In this document: positions 33,206-44,802 of the stretch, one piece after another | Layout of the letters: every line of letters begins with the position of its first letter | Position numbering within the stretch: position 1 is the stretch's first letter | From: Ophioderma brevispina | Lineage: Eukaryota; Echinodermata; Ophiuroidea; Amphilepidida; Ophiodermatidae | Length of the DNA stretch: 64,000 bases | Assembly (NCBI GenBank): GCA_023653785.1 | Contig: JAMKCH010005335.1 | Coordinates: 85,847-149,846 of the forward strand | Direction of reading: 5' to 3' | Made by a program: the position numbers and the translations under genes | The notes under the pieces: model-generated | Told to the model about the DNA's origin: nothing | The model's database searches: none | Seen by the model: only the letters and a program-made list of their open reading frames with translations

Positions 33206-35760
33206 ATTGAATTGTCACATACCTTGACCTTGAAAGGCACTATCAGAAATTTGCAGAAAGTAATCTAGAAGTGAAGAATAAGTCTTTGGAAATCCATTCA
33301 ATTACTATTATAATACTTGTCGTACGCCCAAGGGACCAATATCAATTTTTTTCATTAGGTTGCTCGCAGCCTTATAACTTGCAGGGTCAATGTTTTAGTA
33401 TAGCTATACTTTGCAGACCTCAAATCATTTTTTAAATCTTTTTTGGAATTTCAGATTTGCAAAGTTCACAAAGGCTATTAAATACTTGTTTGGTTTCTTT
33501 CATTAATTTCATTAAGGGAGTGTGTGTTGTTAACACCAGGGGCATAATCTAAAACAAATATCTAGGGGTGTATCTATTTTTAGTGGAGGGATGGGTTATT
33601 AAATCACTTCAAGTAGCATACAAGATTACAACACAACTGCCGATGGAGAATCTATACAAACATATGGTCATACATACCATAAACTGAAATGTGCATATAT
33701 AACTTCTTTTAAGGCAATCCCTCAAACTATAAGAGGATTGTTAAATTCATAATCACTTTTAATTTAGCAATAATATTGTTATTTCAATGTCATACTTTAA
33801 TGGTAACTACTTGAAGGGTTGAGTTAACTTTTGTCAAAATAGCAGCTTTTAATACTTTATTTTTTTTTTGTTTTTGTTTTGAAAAAATTAGAATTTACTG
33901 TATTCAATTGTGAGGTAGGCTTATCAATACCACAACATGGCTGGAGGGCGGCGGCATAAGTAAACCTTATGAATGAATTTTTTTAACTTACACAGAATGC
34001 CAAATTAAAAGTACCCTTTTTGCCATAACTGTTAAAATCATGTTGTATTTTATAAGGAAAACCTCTTACTGCATTTTCAACTCCAATGAACCACACATTC
34101 TTTTTGCTGGTATATATGTTTAAAGTCCGTCCCGATTTTTATTTTAGACAACAACTCGTGTCTGTGGAAATGTAAAAACTGACACTCTTGATACTCTTCG
34201 ATCTCTTAGGTGTTTCCTGATCTATAGATGACCTAATCATACAACTTTTCCCATGTTCACTTTGCATCAGTTTTACTAGCAATTGATTCTTCTTGTACAA
34301 TTGCTTAGAATATTGTGTTAATAGGCTAAAAAAGCTGGCATTTAGTCATGAGCATACCAATAACCTTCTTAATGTATCCGCCGCACCCGGGCTATGCAAT
34401 TATTTGAGGAATTAATCTTGATTTTAACATTTTCTCATAAAGGTAGAAAATCATAATTTCTTGAGAAATTCCCTACGCTTGGATTGAACCCCCCTTTTTT
34501 GAATATCTGTTAACGTTGTTATATGTTGTTGAAGACCTTCTTAGTACTCAGACAATACGAGCCATGCTTATTCTATTTTGATTGACAAGTGTGTTGCCTG
34601 AAAGTGTATCTCTTTTTTGGAAAGAGTTTTCTGACGATCCTCTGAATTGGCGGGGAAAAAATTCTCTTGCGGATTTAAATGTTCTATTGATTCTCCGCCT
34701 AGTCATTCTATTTCAAACATTTCATAGGTCAATTGCGTTTAATGATTTTCTTTTTTAAAATAATTTAGTTAATTAATCTTACCTGCAGATTTGATCGTTT
34801 CTGTAAGAAATTCCCTGAAACGATTACTCATGTGTTTTTGTGAATTTAAAATGGTGAACCATTGGGAGGAGATTCGGCACGACATTAGGATTACATGACA
34901 TTGACTTTCCCTATTTCAACATTTTGACAAAATATTTGGTGTTGAAGGGGATAAGTATTCTTACTCATCTCTTTTTATGTGTTAGGTATTATATTGATAT
35001 GTGTGCAGGTTTCAAACAAAAAGCCTATTTTGGGAGCTTAGATTGTAATATTGCATAACAGAGAAATTGAATATTTATAGCTAAAAAGAGGGCAAACTTT
35101 TCTTCTCATTTTCGTAATGGAGGTTTGATTTTTAGACTTGAATGTGGCTGCAATGGCAACTTTTTCATGCTCTCAAAAAACGTGTGCTACCTTTTCTGTA
35201 GTTACCTTGTAATTTATTTTGCTGCTGCTTGTGGATTCTATTGATTTTGCTGTCTTCAATGAAGGAAAAATCAATAAACACTGAAATAAAAAGAAATGGG
35301 CGAGTACTATTCATATTTACATTCACTGTTTATAAACTCACATTAACAGTCAAAAGCTGTCAAATGTGATAGAAATATTCATCGCAGAATAGCAAGGCAT
35401 TTTTATTACAAGCAGGTTTATTCCAGAACAAATATATCATTTGACCCAGTCCCACAGCAGAAACTGAGTAAAACTACTACGGTTTTAAAATAAGACACTG
35501 GTTATTTTGGTCTTCGGGTGCTGGTTTCCAAGATTTCCACAAGGAAAAACTGTTTGGGAGAAAAGCATTGTCGATAACACTACATTTTTATCCGCATTAA
35601 TAATGCACAAAGACTTTTAATGATATAGTCATTTCCAGGGCAACCCATCATCAAAGTAATATTCTAAAATCTTGCGTTTGTTTTAAATCTTTCATTTCCA
35701 ATTGCATTGTATTCAAATCTAAAATAGGCCCATATGATCAATTTGCACGGAATACTTTTT
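33206..35760. other. No gene recognised
   Basis: AT-rich DNA without conserved frames, clear repeats or inverted ends. Confidence 0.35.
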
Positions 35761-36232
35761 GTCGGGTCGCCTTCGCGCCCGACTATAGAAACCATCACTG
35801 CTCATCAAAATTGCGAATGAGTCTATTTCTTAGCTGAAGTTCACATTTCATTAGTTTCTTTTATGAAAAAGTATCTACTACTACTAATTATTTTGGAGTT
35901 TTAGTGTTTGGGTGGGTGTATGCGATGCAATTTCAACAAGACTAACATCAATTTGCGGTTTTGAAATGGCCTTAAAAAACGCATTCTTTGATTTAGTCTC
36001 TGTGGTAGACCTTGTTTTTTGATGCGGATTTGGTTAAAACTGCAGGGATAGATAAAGGCAGGGTGAGTAACAAATAGGCATATACGCTAGACATGATATC
36101 CACGTAAGTTATACTACGAACTGAATTGAAGCTTTATAAATTAATATTGTGTTGACTATTATTTCAGACGAAGTTTCGTCACCATCTTTATTTGAAAAGA
36201 ACAGGACGGTGTAACCCTACATTAAATTAAGT

Positions 36233-37794
36233 AGAGGTGGGCGAAACTAGAAGGTCAATAGTTTCAGAGCCACTTCGAACACAGGCCCTCATTTGATGAC
36301 TTATTACTTACCCTGATCCCACCTTTCGAAGACAAATGAAAAAAGTGCACACCAGGGTGCCCCCTCCCAAAATTCATGTTCCGCAAAATGTCAAAAATTT
36401 GATTTTTTGACCAAACCTCATTATTTTTGTTCAAATCTTATTTGGTGGCAATACCCAGTTTTGGGGTATTGGAATCATTCCTATGCAACTTTCAATCCCA
36501 CCATCGCCCTTTGTTTTCTTAAACTCCGGTTTTGCTTAAATTGGAACCTCTGAGGCGCGCTTTCCATAAAATGCGCATCCATTTAGATTGGTGATTTTGA
36601 CATTCAAAAAGTTGACGAGAGGTTTTTTCATTATGAACACTTGCTGAAAATTTGACTAGCGTGGTATTTGCTGTGTTTGCAACTGTAAATGCTTTTTAAT
36701 GTCATAAAAATCCCTCTATTGACACCCACACGTAAGAAAGTTTGTTGACCCCTGTAATCCAATGAGAGTGTTTTTTGATCAAATTTTAAATCTGATGCTA
36801 CGGAACAGGGTAAGGTGTTACACACTTTTTATCTTCAGAAAATCATGTATCAACCATTCTGATGATGGCCCACCAGTTAAAATTAAAACTTTCGATATGA
36901 TATGTCTTTTGGGAAGCGCCCTCGCTGGCACTTTGTAAAGCAATATAGCACATTTTTGAAGAGCGGCCCCCAATTTTTCAAAATTTGATATTTTTGCACG
37001 TTACGTTGGTAATTGTCTAGGAACTATCCTGCAAACGAGATGCTAAAAATGCGTCTTTATATATCACAAATAAGCGATTTTGTAATTAAAAATTGGGAAT
37101 CCCGATTGGACTTAACGGCGAGCTGGAAATGCTAACGTTTATTTCCGTCCATGATTGAATAGTGCCCCCCATGAGAAAATAAACCGCTACTTGACTGCCT
37201 GAACTATTAAACACTCATGGATGAGCGTAGACAGTACATGGCGCTATTTCCCGGCCTATTTCACATTGGAAGGCGTTCCAGCAGCCGTGATTATTATCGT
37301 GTTCCCCGATAATAATACAAAATTCCTTGGTTTGTGACACATAGACATATTTTAGCATTAACCATTCACAGGTAGTTTACTAGTCAGTTACCAAGGCAAC
37401 GGGGTAACAAATCTCCACATTTTGAAAATTGGGGGCGCTCTTCAAAAAATTTGCTAAGATTGCTTTAAGCTAACTTGCCATATCGAGAAAACAAAAAGTC
37501 GGTTAGATAGAATTTGCAAAGAATGATTCCTTTGCGGCCAACCATGGGTATTGCCAACAAAATGAAGGTGATTAAACAACCGTATCAAGTTATGGTCAAA
37601 AAACATATGATTTTTGGCCATGTGGCAGCCAATTTTGGATTTTTTTCGTTGGGGGCACCCTGGTTTTCGCACTTTTTTAATTTTTTTTTCTTCGAAATGG
37701 GATAAGCATCATTAAATTCAGCATGTCTAGCCTGTGTTCGGAATGATCTGAAACTATGAACCAAATATTACCCTCTATAGTAACCCACACCTCT
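36233..37794. mobile_element. Foldback element, 1562 bp (relative of 11407-12420)
   Basis: It starts AGAGGTGGGC and ends CACACCTCT, with the same arm words as the 11407 element (ttcagagccacttcgaacacagg; gcaccctggttttcgcac). A further inverted pair (ttgaagagcggcccccaa, 36965; ttgggggcgctcttcaa, 37430) makes a nested stem. It lies within the satellite. The flanks aaattaagt and cttaaagct look like a damaged copy of the satellite word attaaagct, consistent with a target duplication. Confidence 0.75.
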
Positions 37795-38690
37795 CTTAAA
37801 GCTTAAAATTTTAGGCTTCATTTTAACAACCATTTTTGCGCCCAATTGGGCGTTTTTTTCGTATTTTCTTTATTTGAAATGATAGGAAGGTGTACTTATG
37901 TTAAATAAAGCTTATAATTTTGGGATTCATTTTTAAACACTTGGCGCCCATCTTGGCGTTTTTCTATTTTCGTTATTTGAAATGACAAGACGGTGTAACC
38001 CTATGTAAATTAAAGCTTATCCCTTGAGGTTCGTTTTAACACCTTTTTCGCCCATTGTCGTTCTTTTTAACTATTTTCTTATTTGAAATGACAAAAGGTG
38101 TAACCTATTTTGAATTAAATCTCTACTTGGGGATTCAGGTTTTAACACATTTTGCGCCCCAAGTGGCCGTTTTTTTCTATTTCTTTTTTGAAATGATGGA
38201 AGGTGTAACCTATGTTAAATGAAAGTTTATAACTTGGGGATCAGTTTTAAACACATTTTTGCGCCCAATTGGGCGTTTTGCTTCTATTTTCTTTATATTG
38301 AAATGAACAGGAAGGTGTAAACCTATGTTAATTAAGCTTATAACTTGGGGATTCATTTAACACAACATTTTTGCGCCCAATTGGGCGTTTTTTTTCTATT
38401 TCTTTCTTTTTTCTTTATTTGAATGACAGAAGGTGTAACCTATGTTAAATTCAAGCTTAAACTTGGGGGATTCAGTTTTAACACTTTTGGCGTCACTGCG
38501 TTTGTTCTATTCTTTATTTGAAATGACAGGAGGTGTAACCTTGTTAAATTAAAGCTTATAACTTGGGGATTTCTTTTTAAAAACACATTTGCGCCCGAAT
38601 TGGCGTTTTTTTTTCTATCTTTATTTGAATTACATGAAGGTGACCTATTTTAAATTAAAGCCTTAGAACTATGTGAGGTCAAATGTTAAC
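37795..38690. repeat. Palindromic satellite, about nine to ten units of 85-100 bp
   Basis: Each unit carries gcgcccaattgggcg (a perfect palindrome where intact), a T run, ctttatttgaaatgacagga, ggtgtaacctatgttaaatt and aaagcttataacttggggat. Units differ mainly by small indels. One further partial unit (36170-36232) lies left of the foldback element, which therefore inserted into the array. Confidence 0.85.
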
Positions 38691-39174
38691 CCACCAAGGT
38701 CAAAGTCAACGGGAGATCAAGTTTTAAACAAGGTGAATGGTTCGAATGCAATCTTATGCTCATGCTCAAACATCTACTTTGTAAATCGTTCATGAAATTC
38801 TTTTATACATTTTCTGTAATAAAAGTGCAACGTAAAACTATAAACCATCTTACTCCTAGAAGGCTTTCTAAGGGTTCTTATTTTCTTGTCAATTATGCCT
38901 GGCGACCCGACCAGTTTTTTTTTTAATCTACTTGTTTGTAAAAGATGCAAGCATGCAATGTTATACCGACCACCCTTGGTACACTGGACAGTGACATGAA
39001 GAAACAGTGCCCACTAGCTAGCGCTGGTATAGCAAGGACAGCACTTTCCCTGACAAACCCAAAGACCAATCACAAACATGCTTGCATATGCATACCAGCA
39101 TTTTGTTATCACAATCTCGATTCTTGGTACCATGTTCACTGTGCCTGTTAGGTGTCCTTAATATTGAACGGACT

Positions 39175-40420
39175 TTTTTGACCAGATGAAGGCGTGAAGC
39201 AGGGCTGTGCCCTCTCCCAATTTTGTATTGTAATGTATGCCGATTCACTAAGAAAGGTAAAAGAAAATGAGCTAGTATCTGCATTCACGGACGTAACATT
39301 GGGCGTCCTTTTGGGCAGACGATGTCGTCCTACTCGCTAACGACGACGATGAAATTGAATAAGATGCTCAACTTAGCAGCACAATTTGCAAATTCTTGGA
39401 AACTAAATCACTTATGAGAAATCTAATGTACTTAGAATTGGTCAACGTATTGATGTTAATAAAGTTTTTGCTGTTGGGTGAATCACACATTACCGAAGTT
39501 GCACATAGAAATATTTTGGTACTCATATCCATAGAACCCTTTCGGATCATTACCACATTGAACAACTGTCATGAAGGCACAACATATCGCCTACAATCAG
39601 TTCATTATTGATCGTTCGACTTTATAACCGCGTTTATTAATGTGGATTATCTAAGGCGCCATCGCTCTTCCCACTTATTAACTATGGCGGTGCGAGGGTT
39701 TGGATACACACGCAAAAACGGATATGACAAAATTGAGTCGCTTCCATTGCAAATGGCGCGTTATATCTTGAACAGCCCCCAGAAACACTTCCTAAAGAGG
39801 CATTAATATTGGTGATCTTGGTTGGTACCGCATGTAAGTCATACAAGACCCTTAGAATTAAATCTTACACCATCTTCGAACACAGGGAACGGTACCGCTA
39901 GGCCACCCAGCCTCATGCGACCCATTCTGCACCGAATCCAAGGCTGACGGCTTCCGTTTTAATTTCTGACAATTTGTAAGACATGTATCACTGTATTATG
40001 AAACATCAATACAATTTTGGTCAAGTCACTAATCGGCATGCACCTATTGGACTGCAAGGGGGTGGGGTTTTGCTCACTTTAAACTGCTAACCTTAATAGT
40101 TCCTTCATTTTGGGAGAATGAGATTAACGGAATCATCACTTGCGACTTCTCACTTTCAGAAAGCGCCTATATGGAAAAATATCTTCTTTGATAAGACTGA
40201 TTTTCAAGGAGTAAAGTTGAAGTTTTACACTTCTATCCCATGAACTGCATAGCTAATAGAACTAGCAATGGTGTGATCAGATATCTGCTCATTGTGCAAC
40301 AATGGTCTTGAAGACATCCAAATTTCCTGTTTTTGTATAATTAACAATATAAAATCAAGGGTTGGCACAACCTTGAAGAAACCTTACAACACGACCTCCT
40401 GATTATGGGAATTATATTTT
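39175..40420 (+). pseudogene. LINE-B, copy 1: reverse transcriptase, broken
   Basis: It begins at the DEGVKQGCALSP block (39187-39222), then WADDVVLLANDDDEI (the YADD box, near 39313), NVLRIGQR-like, and, after frame slips, PTINYGGARVWIH-like, KIESLPLQMARYIL and GDLGWYR. The end has CSLCNNGLEDIQ-like (near 40285-40325), a zinc-knuckle remnant. This is a non-LTR element 5' truncated just before the palm; the clade is uncertain. Copy 2 (41173-42150) repairs many frames when read side by side, but neither is intact. Confidence 0.82.
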
Positions 40421-41172
40421 CCAGTATCTTGCCCGTAAAGAACAAATGATGTATGTGGTATTAACTGTACGTATAATTCTAGAATGTTGCTGTATTTTGA
40501 TAAATTTGTTAAATCGTTCCATAAAGCAAGCCTGGAACTTAGAACTAGTCTCTATATGTAATTTATTCTTTACAATTGCTGTTATTAAAAATACTACTGT
40601 ATATTTAAGATGTTATAAACGTAAGATAATGTTAACATGTACTTATGTAGTATGGATACTTAACCTATGTTTAATTTTTGGATGTGCTTATGTACTTAGT
40701 ACATATGCAATGTCGGGTTATAGCCCCTGTGACCTTCCCCGTAATATGGATGCACAAACATTCACCCAGTTTTGCAATCATTGCGTTTGACGTAGCAGGG
40801 GTATTTAACACGCTTGCTAAGTGTTTGTTTGTGTGTGTTGTGTGTTGTGGGTCGTGGTCGCATGATTTATAAGTGATTACTCTGTATGAACGCACCGTCG
40901 TGATTGGCGTGTGGCCGCTGTTGTAAAGCGTATGTTCGATCAAATAATAATATATGTTGAAATGTGCATTAAACATGAGACTGTAATTAATAATAGCAAG
41001 ATAGATAATAATAGCAGAGTTATCTAGCGCCTTATGCTAATTGGCCTCTAGCGCTTTCACTAATGGTCGCTGATCACTGGCCCAACCTACATAAACCATT
41101 TAGCAAGCATCATTCAAGGGAGGCAGCAGATCGGGATCAGCGCTTCCCTTATCAGCAAACATAACATCGAGC
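39588..41172. repeat. Direct tandem duplication of LINE-B 3' part, unit 1
   Basis: The unit runs from tcgcctacaatcagttcatt through the LINE end and 3' flank to taaaccatcg, and is repeated at 41173-42797. Both borders lie at an accatcgc-like word. Many single-base indels separate the copies. Confidence 0.82.
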
Positions 41173-42797
41173 TAAACCATCGCCGACATCAAGTTAATTA
41201 TTGATCGGTTCGACGATTATAACCGCGTTTATTATGGGGATATTCTATGGCGCAACCTCGCTCTTCCCACTATTAACTATGCGTGCGCGGTTTGGATTAA
41301 CACAAGCAAAAGAGATATTGACAAAATTGAGTCGCTTCAATTGCAAATGGCGCGGTAGATCTTGAAAGCACTCATGAAATCACCCTAAAGAGCATTATAT
41401 GTTGATCTGGTTGGGTACCGATTAAGGTCATACAAGACAACCTTAGAATTCAATACTTCACCATCTACAATGGAACGTACCCTGGCCCAGCCCTGCAGGC
41501 TGAACACCATCTAAACCGATCAAAGCTGACGGCTTGTGTTTTAAATTCTTGACAAGAATGTTAAGACATGCATCACTGTTTTTTATTTTATAATTATGAA
41601 CATCTACCATTTGGATCAAGCACTAATCGGAAAGGCACCAGTGGACTGCAATGGGGTGCGCAATTTAAAAATGCCTAACCTATAGTTACTTCAAATTTTG
41701 AAGATGGAGATTAACAGGAAATCATCACTTGCGACTTACTCACTTATAAAGAAAGCGCCTATAATGGAAAAATAATCGTCTTGATTAAAACTGATTTCAA
41801 GGAGTAAAGTTTGCAGTGAAACTTAGATCCATTACACTGCCAATTAGCTAATTAGAATAGGCAAATGGGTGATCACGATAATGTATGCTCATTGTGCAAC
41901 AATGTAGTGAAGACACAAACTTTTCCTGTTTGTGTGTAATAAATTAAACAATTATAAGCATCAATGCAGTTGCAAAACCTTGAAGAAACCTTACAAACAC
42001 GTAACCGTCCTGATATAATGGAATTTATTATATTTCCAGTAGCGTGCCCGTAAAGGAACAAATGATGTTAGGTGGTATTAACTGTACTTATAATGAGAGA
42101 AATGTTGGGCTTGGAATATTTGATAAATTTTGTAAATGTACATAAAGCAAGCCTGGAAACTTAGAAACTGGTTACATGATATGTAAGGTATTATTTACAT
42201 GATGTATATTAGAAAAATAATACTTGGATTATTATATGTCTAAAACTGTAAGACATAAGTACATGCTAAATTATGTAGGATGGTATTAAACTATGTATAT
42301 GTTTGGATGTGCTTATGGACTTGTACTAATATGAAATGTGGGCTTATTGCCCCATTGACTTCCCGTAAAGGGATAGCACAAACATTCCAGTTTGCACTTC
42401 ATTGCATTTGACGTAGCAGGGGTATTTACACGACATGCATAGGTTTGGGTGTTTGTGTGTTTGTGGGTCATGTATCATTGATTATAAGTGATACTCTGTA
42501 GAAACGCCACCGTCAGATTGCGTGTGCCGCTGTTGTAAAAGCGTATGTTCGATCAAAGAAATAAATATTGAAATGTGCATTAAACAATGAGACTGTATTA
42601 ATAGAGCAGGATATAATAATACTAGCAGAGATTTATATAGGCCTTATGTATTGGCCTCTAATGCGGCTTTCACTAATGGCCGCTGATCACTGGGCCCAAC
42701 CATACCAGAAACCATTTAGGACATTCATTTTCAAGGGATGCAGCAGGTCGGGATCAGCGCTCCTTATCAGCAAACATACATCGAGCTAACCATCGCA
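41173..42797. repeat. Direct tandem duplication of LINE-B 3' part, unit 2
   Basis: Second unit. It contains the LINE-B C-terminus again (PTINYACAVWINTSK, RDIDKIESLQLQMAR near 41270-41360; CSLCNN near 41890), ending at about 42150, then the shared 3' flank. Confidence 0.82.
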
Positions 42798-42946
42798 GCG
42801 GGACCAGCTTCCCAAATATCGCATGGGTAAATCGATACAACCAAGCGGTTTACTTTGCCAGGGAAATTACAAGACACTGAAGTCTCATAGGGCTGGAACG
42901 CACGCCTATACGCATGGATGATCATACACTGGAGTCGAGCACTTAC
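42798..42946. other. Short spacer, possible intron start (minus strand)
   Basis: On the minus strand this would be the intron following the candidate start exon at 42947-42959. No next exon was identified. Confidence 0.25.
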
Positions 42947-42959
42947 CTGATTGAGCCAT
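42947..42959 (-). CDS. Candidate first coding exon (ATGGCTCAATCAG/GTAAGT)
   Basis: On the minus strand ATGGCTCAATCAG is followed by a consensus donor GTAAGTGC and preceded by AAAAAG, a fair start context. It would encode MAQS and one base. There is a slightly CpG-richer patch upstream (43190-43260). No downstream exon was found, so this may be chance. Confidence 0.22.
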
Positions 42960-44007
42960 CTTTTTCCTCCTAATTAACTTTGAGAAGGTGTCATGTTATG
43001 TCTCATAGTATAGAATTTGTTAAGCAAGTTGCTCTCTGAAAACCTGTACCGTTAGGGGTGAATGTACAAGTGATACAGCTGCTAAATCAAGAGTAGACTC
43101 ACTGGCGTAAGAAAAAACGTCATCTGTGTCTATGTCAAAGGGACGAATGCCATTGAGCTGTTTGGGTACTCAAAAAGATGGAGTCGCGATCTGATCGCAT
43201 CAGCGGTAGTATCAAACATGTTGAGAACATACTTTTTGCCTGCCGAGGGCGCTAGAAATGACTATGCTTTTGTAAGATTTTCTAAGTTCCATTGTCGCTT
43301 ACGAGGCAAATAATGTACCATGAAGATAGAAAGCGAATGATGAGGTTCTTACAATTTTATTTTGTATAGAATGATTAATAAATATTTAATTACTCAATGT
43401 TAAATAAATACTGTAATCATTTTAAACAAAAACAAAAAAACAGTTAATTTGAATGGAAACCTTAAAAGGGATTTACTGGGTTTTTGAAGAGTTGCTGCCA
43501 GAATTTTTCTTGTACAATTTATTCAAAAGAAAGCTTATCTTACTATCAAGTCATTCATATTTGTATTAAATTTACGAAGCGTTCGGACGAAAATCACTTT
43601 ACTAATTCTAATGATCGACACAATACACACGTGTTATCATGAATACTGTTGTTTCATTACAATTAACCTAAAAACAACTCTTTAATCATATTGGTATCTT
43701 TAACATTTTAAAAATTTTGAATTTTTAAAAATTGGCGTTGATATTAATTTTAAGTGTTTTCACGTTAATTTCAAATAACCATAGGAAGAGTATATTAGCA
43801 ATAAGTGTCAAATGACGTATCTAAAAACTCGTAAAATAAACGCCTTCGAGTGTTATCAGAACCATTTGGATAAATTGATATCCCCAGTGGTATATGATTT
43901 AATTTTGTCATCAAACATCATTGCGTATGATTCACTTTGGATTCCATAGCACTCTTAGAGTACATGTATTTTGCTCTTATACGTTCTGTTGTTTTCAACT
44001 CACGTTG
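42960..44007. other. No gene recognised
   Basis: AT-rich, with no conserved frames. Confidence 0.35.
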
Positions 44008-44802
44008 GTGCCTAAGGGGGGGTTCCAGTGAACCCCCCCTAAGGAAACCACTTTTCTTCCCGATGGAATTTTCAAATAAACTCATAACACCTTTGAGGGG
44101 TCATATGACAAGGCCAAACATGCAATATAAAATGAGTTCTGTTTATATCTTCCTGGAAATTAGGGGTAAATCATTGTTTTCGAAATGCGTCAATCGCTCA
44201 AACGTAGCATGAATTTTTTCCCGGTCTCCTCCGCGCCCTGCTCCCACACATACAACATTGCAAATCATTTTGAATGTTTATATCTACTCTAGAAGGGCCG
44301 TCAATTTACATATGTTTAACACAAACATTACTATTGTACATTCGTGTATTTTTAGTGGGGGCAGTCATATTTGCCATAGTTTGTATATATAGCCAACGCG
44401 CGCAGTCGCTTGAATGAGGAATCGCTTCTTTTCATCACAAAGGTTAATTAATTTTTCTGATTATGTAATTAATTTTGTTTTTCATGCCTATGAACATACG
44501 GAAGCAGAAAAATATTTCGGGCAACAAGGGTTTGCTAATTTTATTTTTAAAATCAACACTCCTTGGGCTTAAGGAGAGTAAGGGGGGGGTTCCTTGGACC
44601 CCACGCTAATTAATCTCATTAACGGGCGAGACATTTTAGTAATTTTTGTTTATGGAAGAATCGCAGTCCGATAAAGTTGTCACACAATTACCCAAAAATT
44701 AGAGTTTCGAAAATATTTTTTTTTCACGAGTGAGAAATCGCCGAAAAACAAATCTTGTGTAATGGGAAACCCCCCCTGGGAACCCCCCCCCCCCTTAGGC
44801 AC
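44008..44802. mobile_element. Inverted-repeat element with GTGCCTAAGGGGGGGTTCC ends
   Basis: The left end GTGCCTAAGGGGGGGTTCC and the right end GGAACC(C)nTTAGGCAC are inverted partners. Just inside the left end, 44011-44044 is a perfect 15-bp hairpin with a 4-base loop. The word ggggggttcc recurs near 44584. There is no transposase frame; the 91-codon open stretch at 43937-44212 is not conserved. A diverged relative starts at 29993. Confidence 0.7.

Larger units (their letters stand above)
35761..38911. mobile_element. Composite bounded by GTCGGGTCGCC inverted ends
   Basis: GTCGGGTCGCC (35761-35771) and GGCGACCCGAC (38901-38911) are exact inverted partners, each with T-rich sequence outside. 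The left end also folds on itself (GTCGGG ... CCCGAC). Inside lie unique AT-rich sequence, a palindromic satellite (36170-36232 and 37795-38690) and a foldback element that interrupts it. Whether the ends truly define one element is an inference; an 11-bp match over 3 kb could be coincidence, although both copies sit at matching T-rich borders. Confidence 0.45.

Noticed and set aside
33206..33245. A micro-exon ending CAAG/GTATGTG upstream of the 167-codon frame
   Set aside because: The acceptor is weak and the upstream frame has stops; kept only as a note.
40446..40790. A 114-codon membrane-like frame
   Set aside because: It covers the end and 3' flank of LINE-B copy 1, and the matching part of copy 2 does not keep the frame.
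43937..44212. A 91-codon frame
   Set aside because: It spans the left border of an inverted-repeat element and is not conserved.
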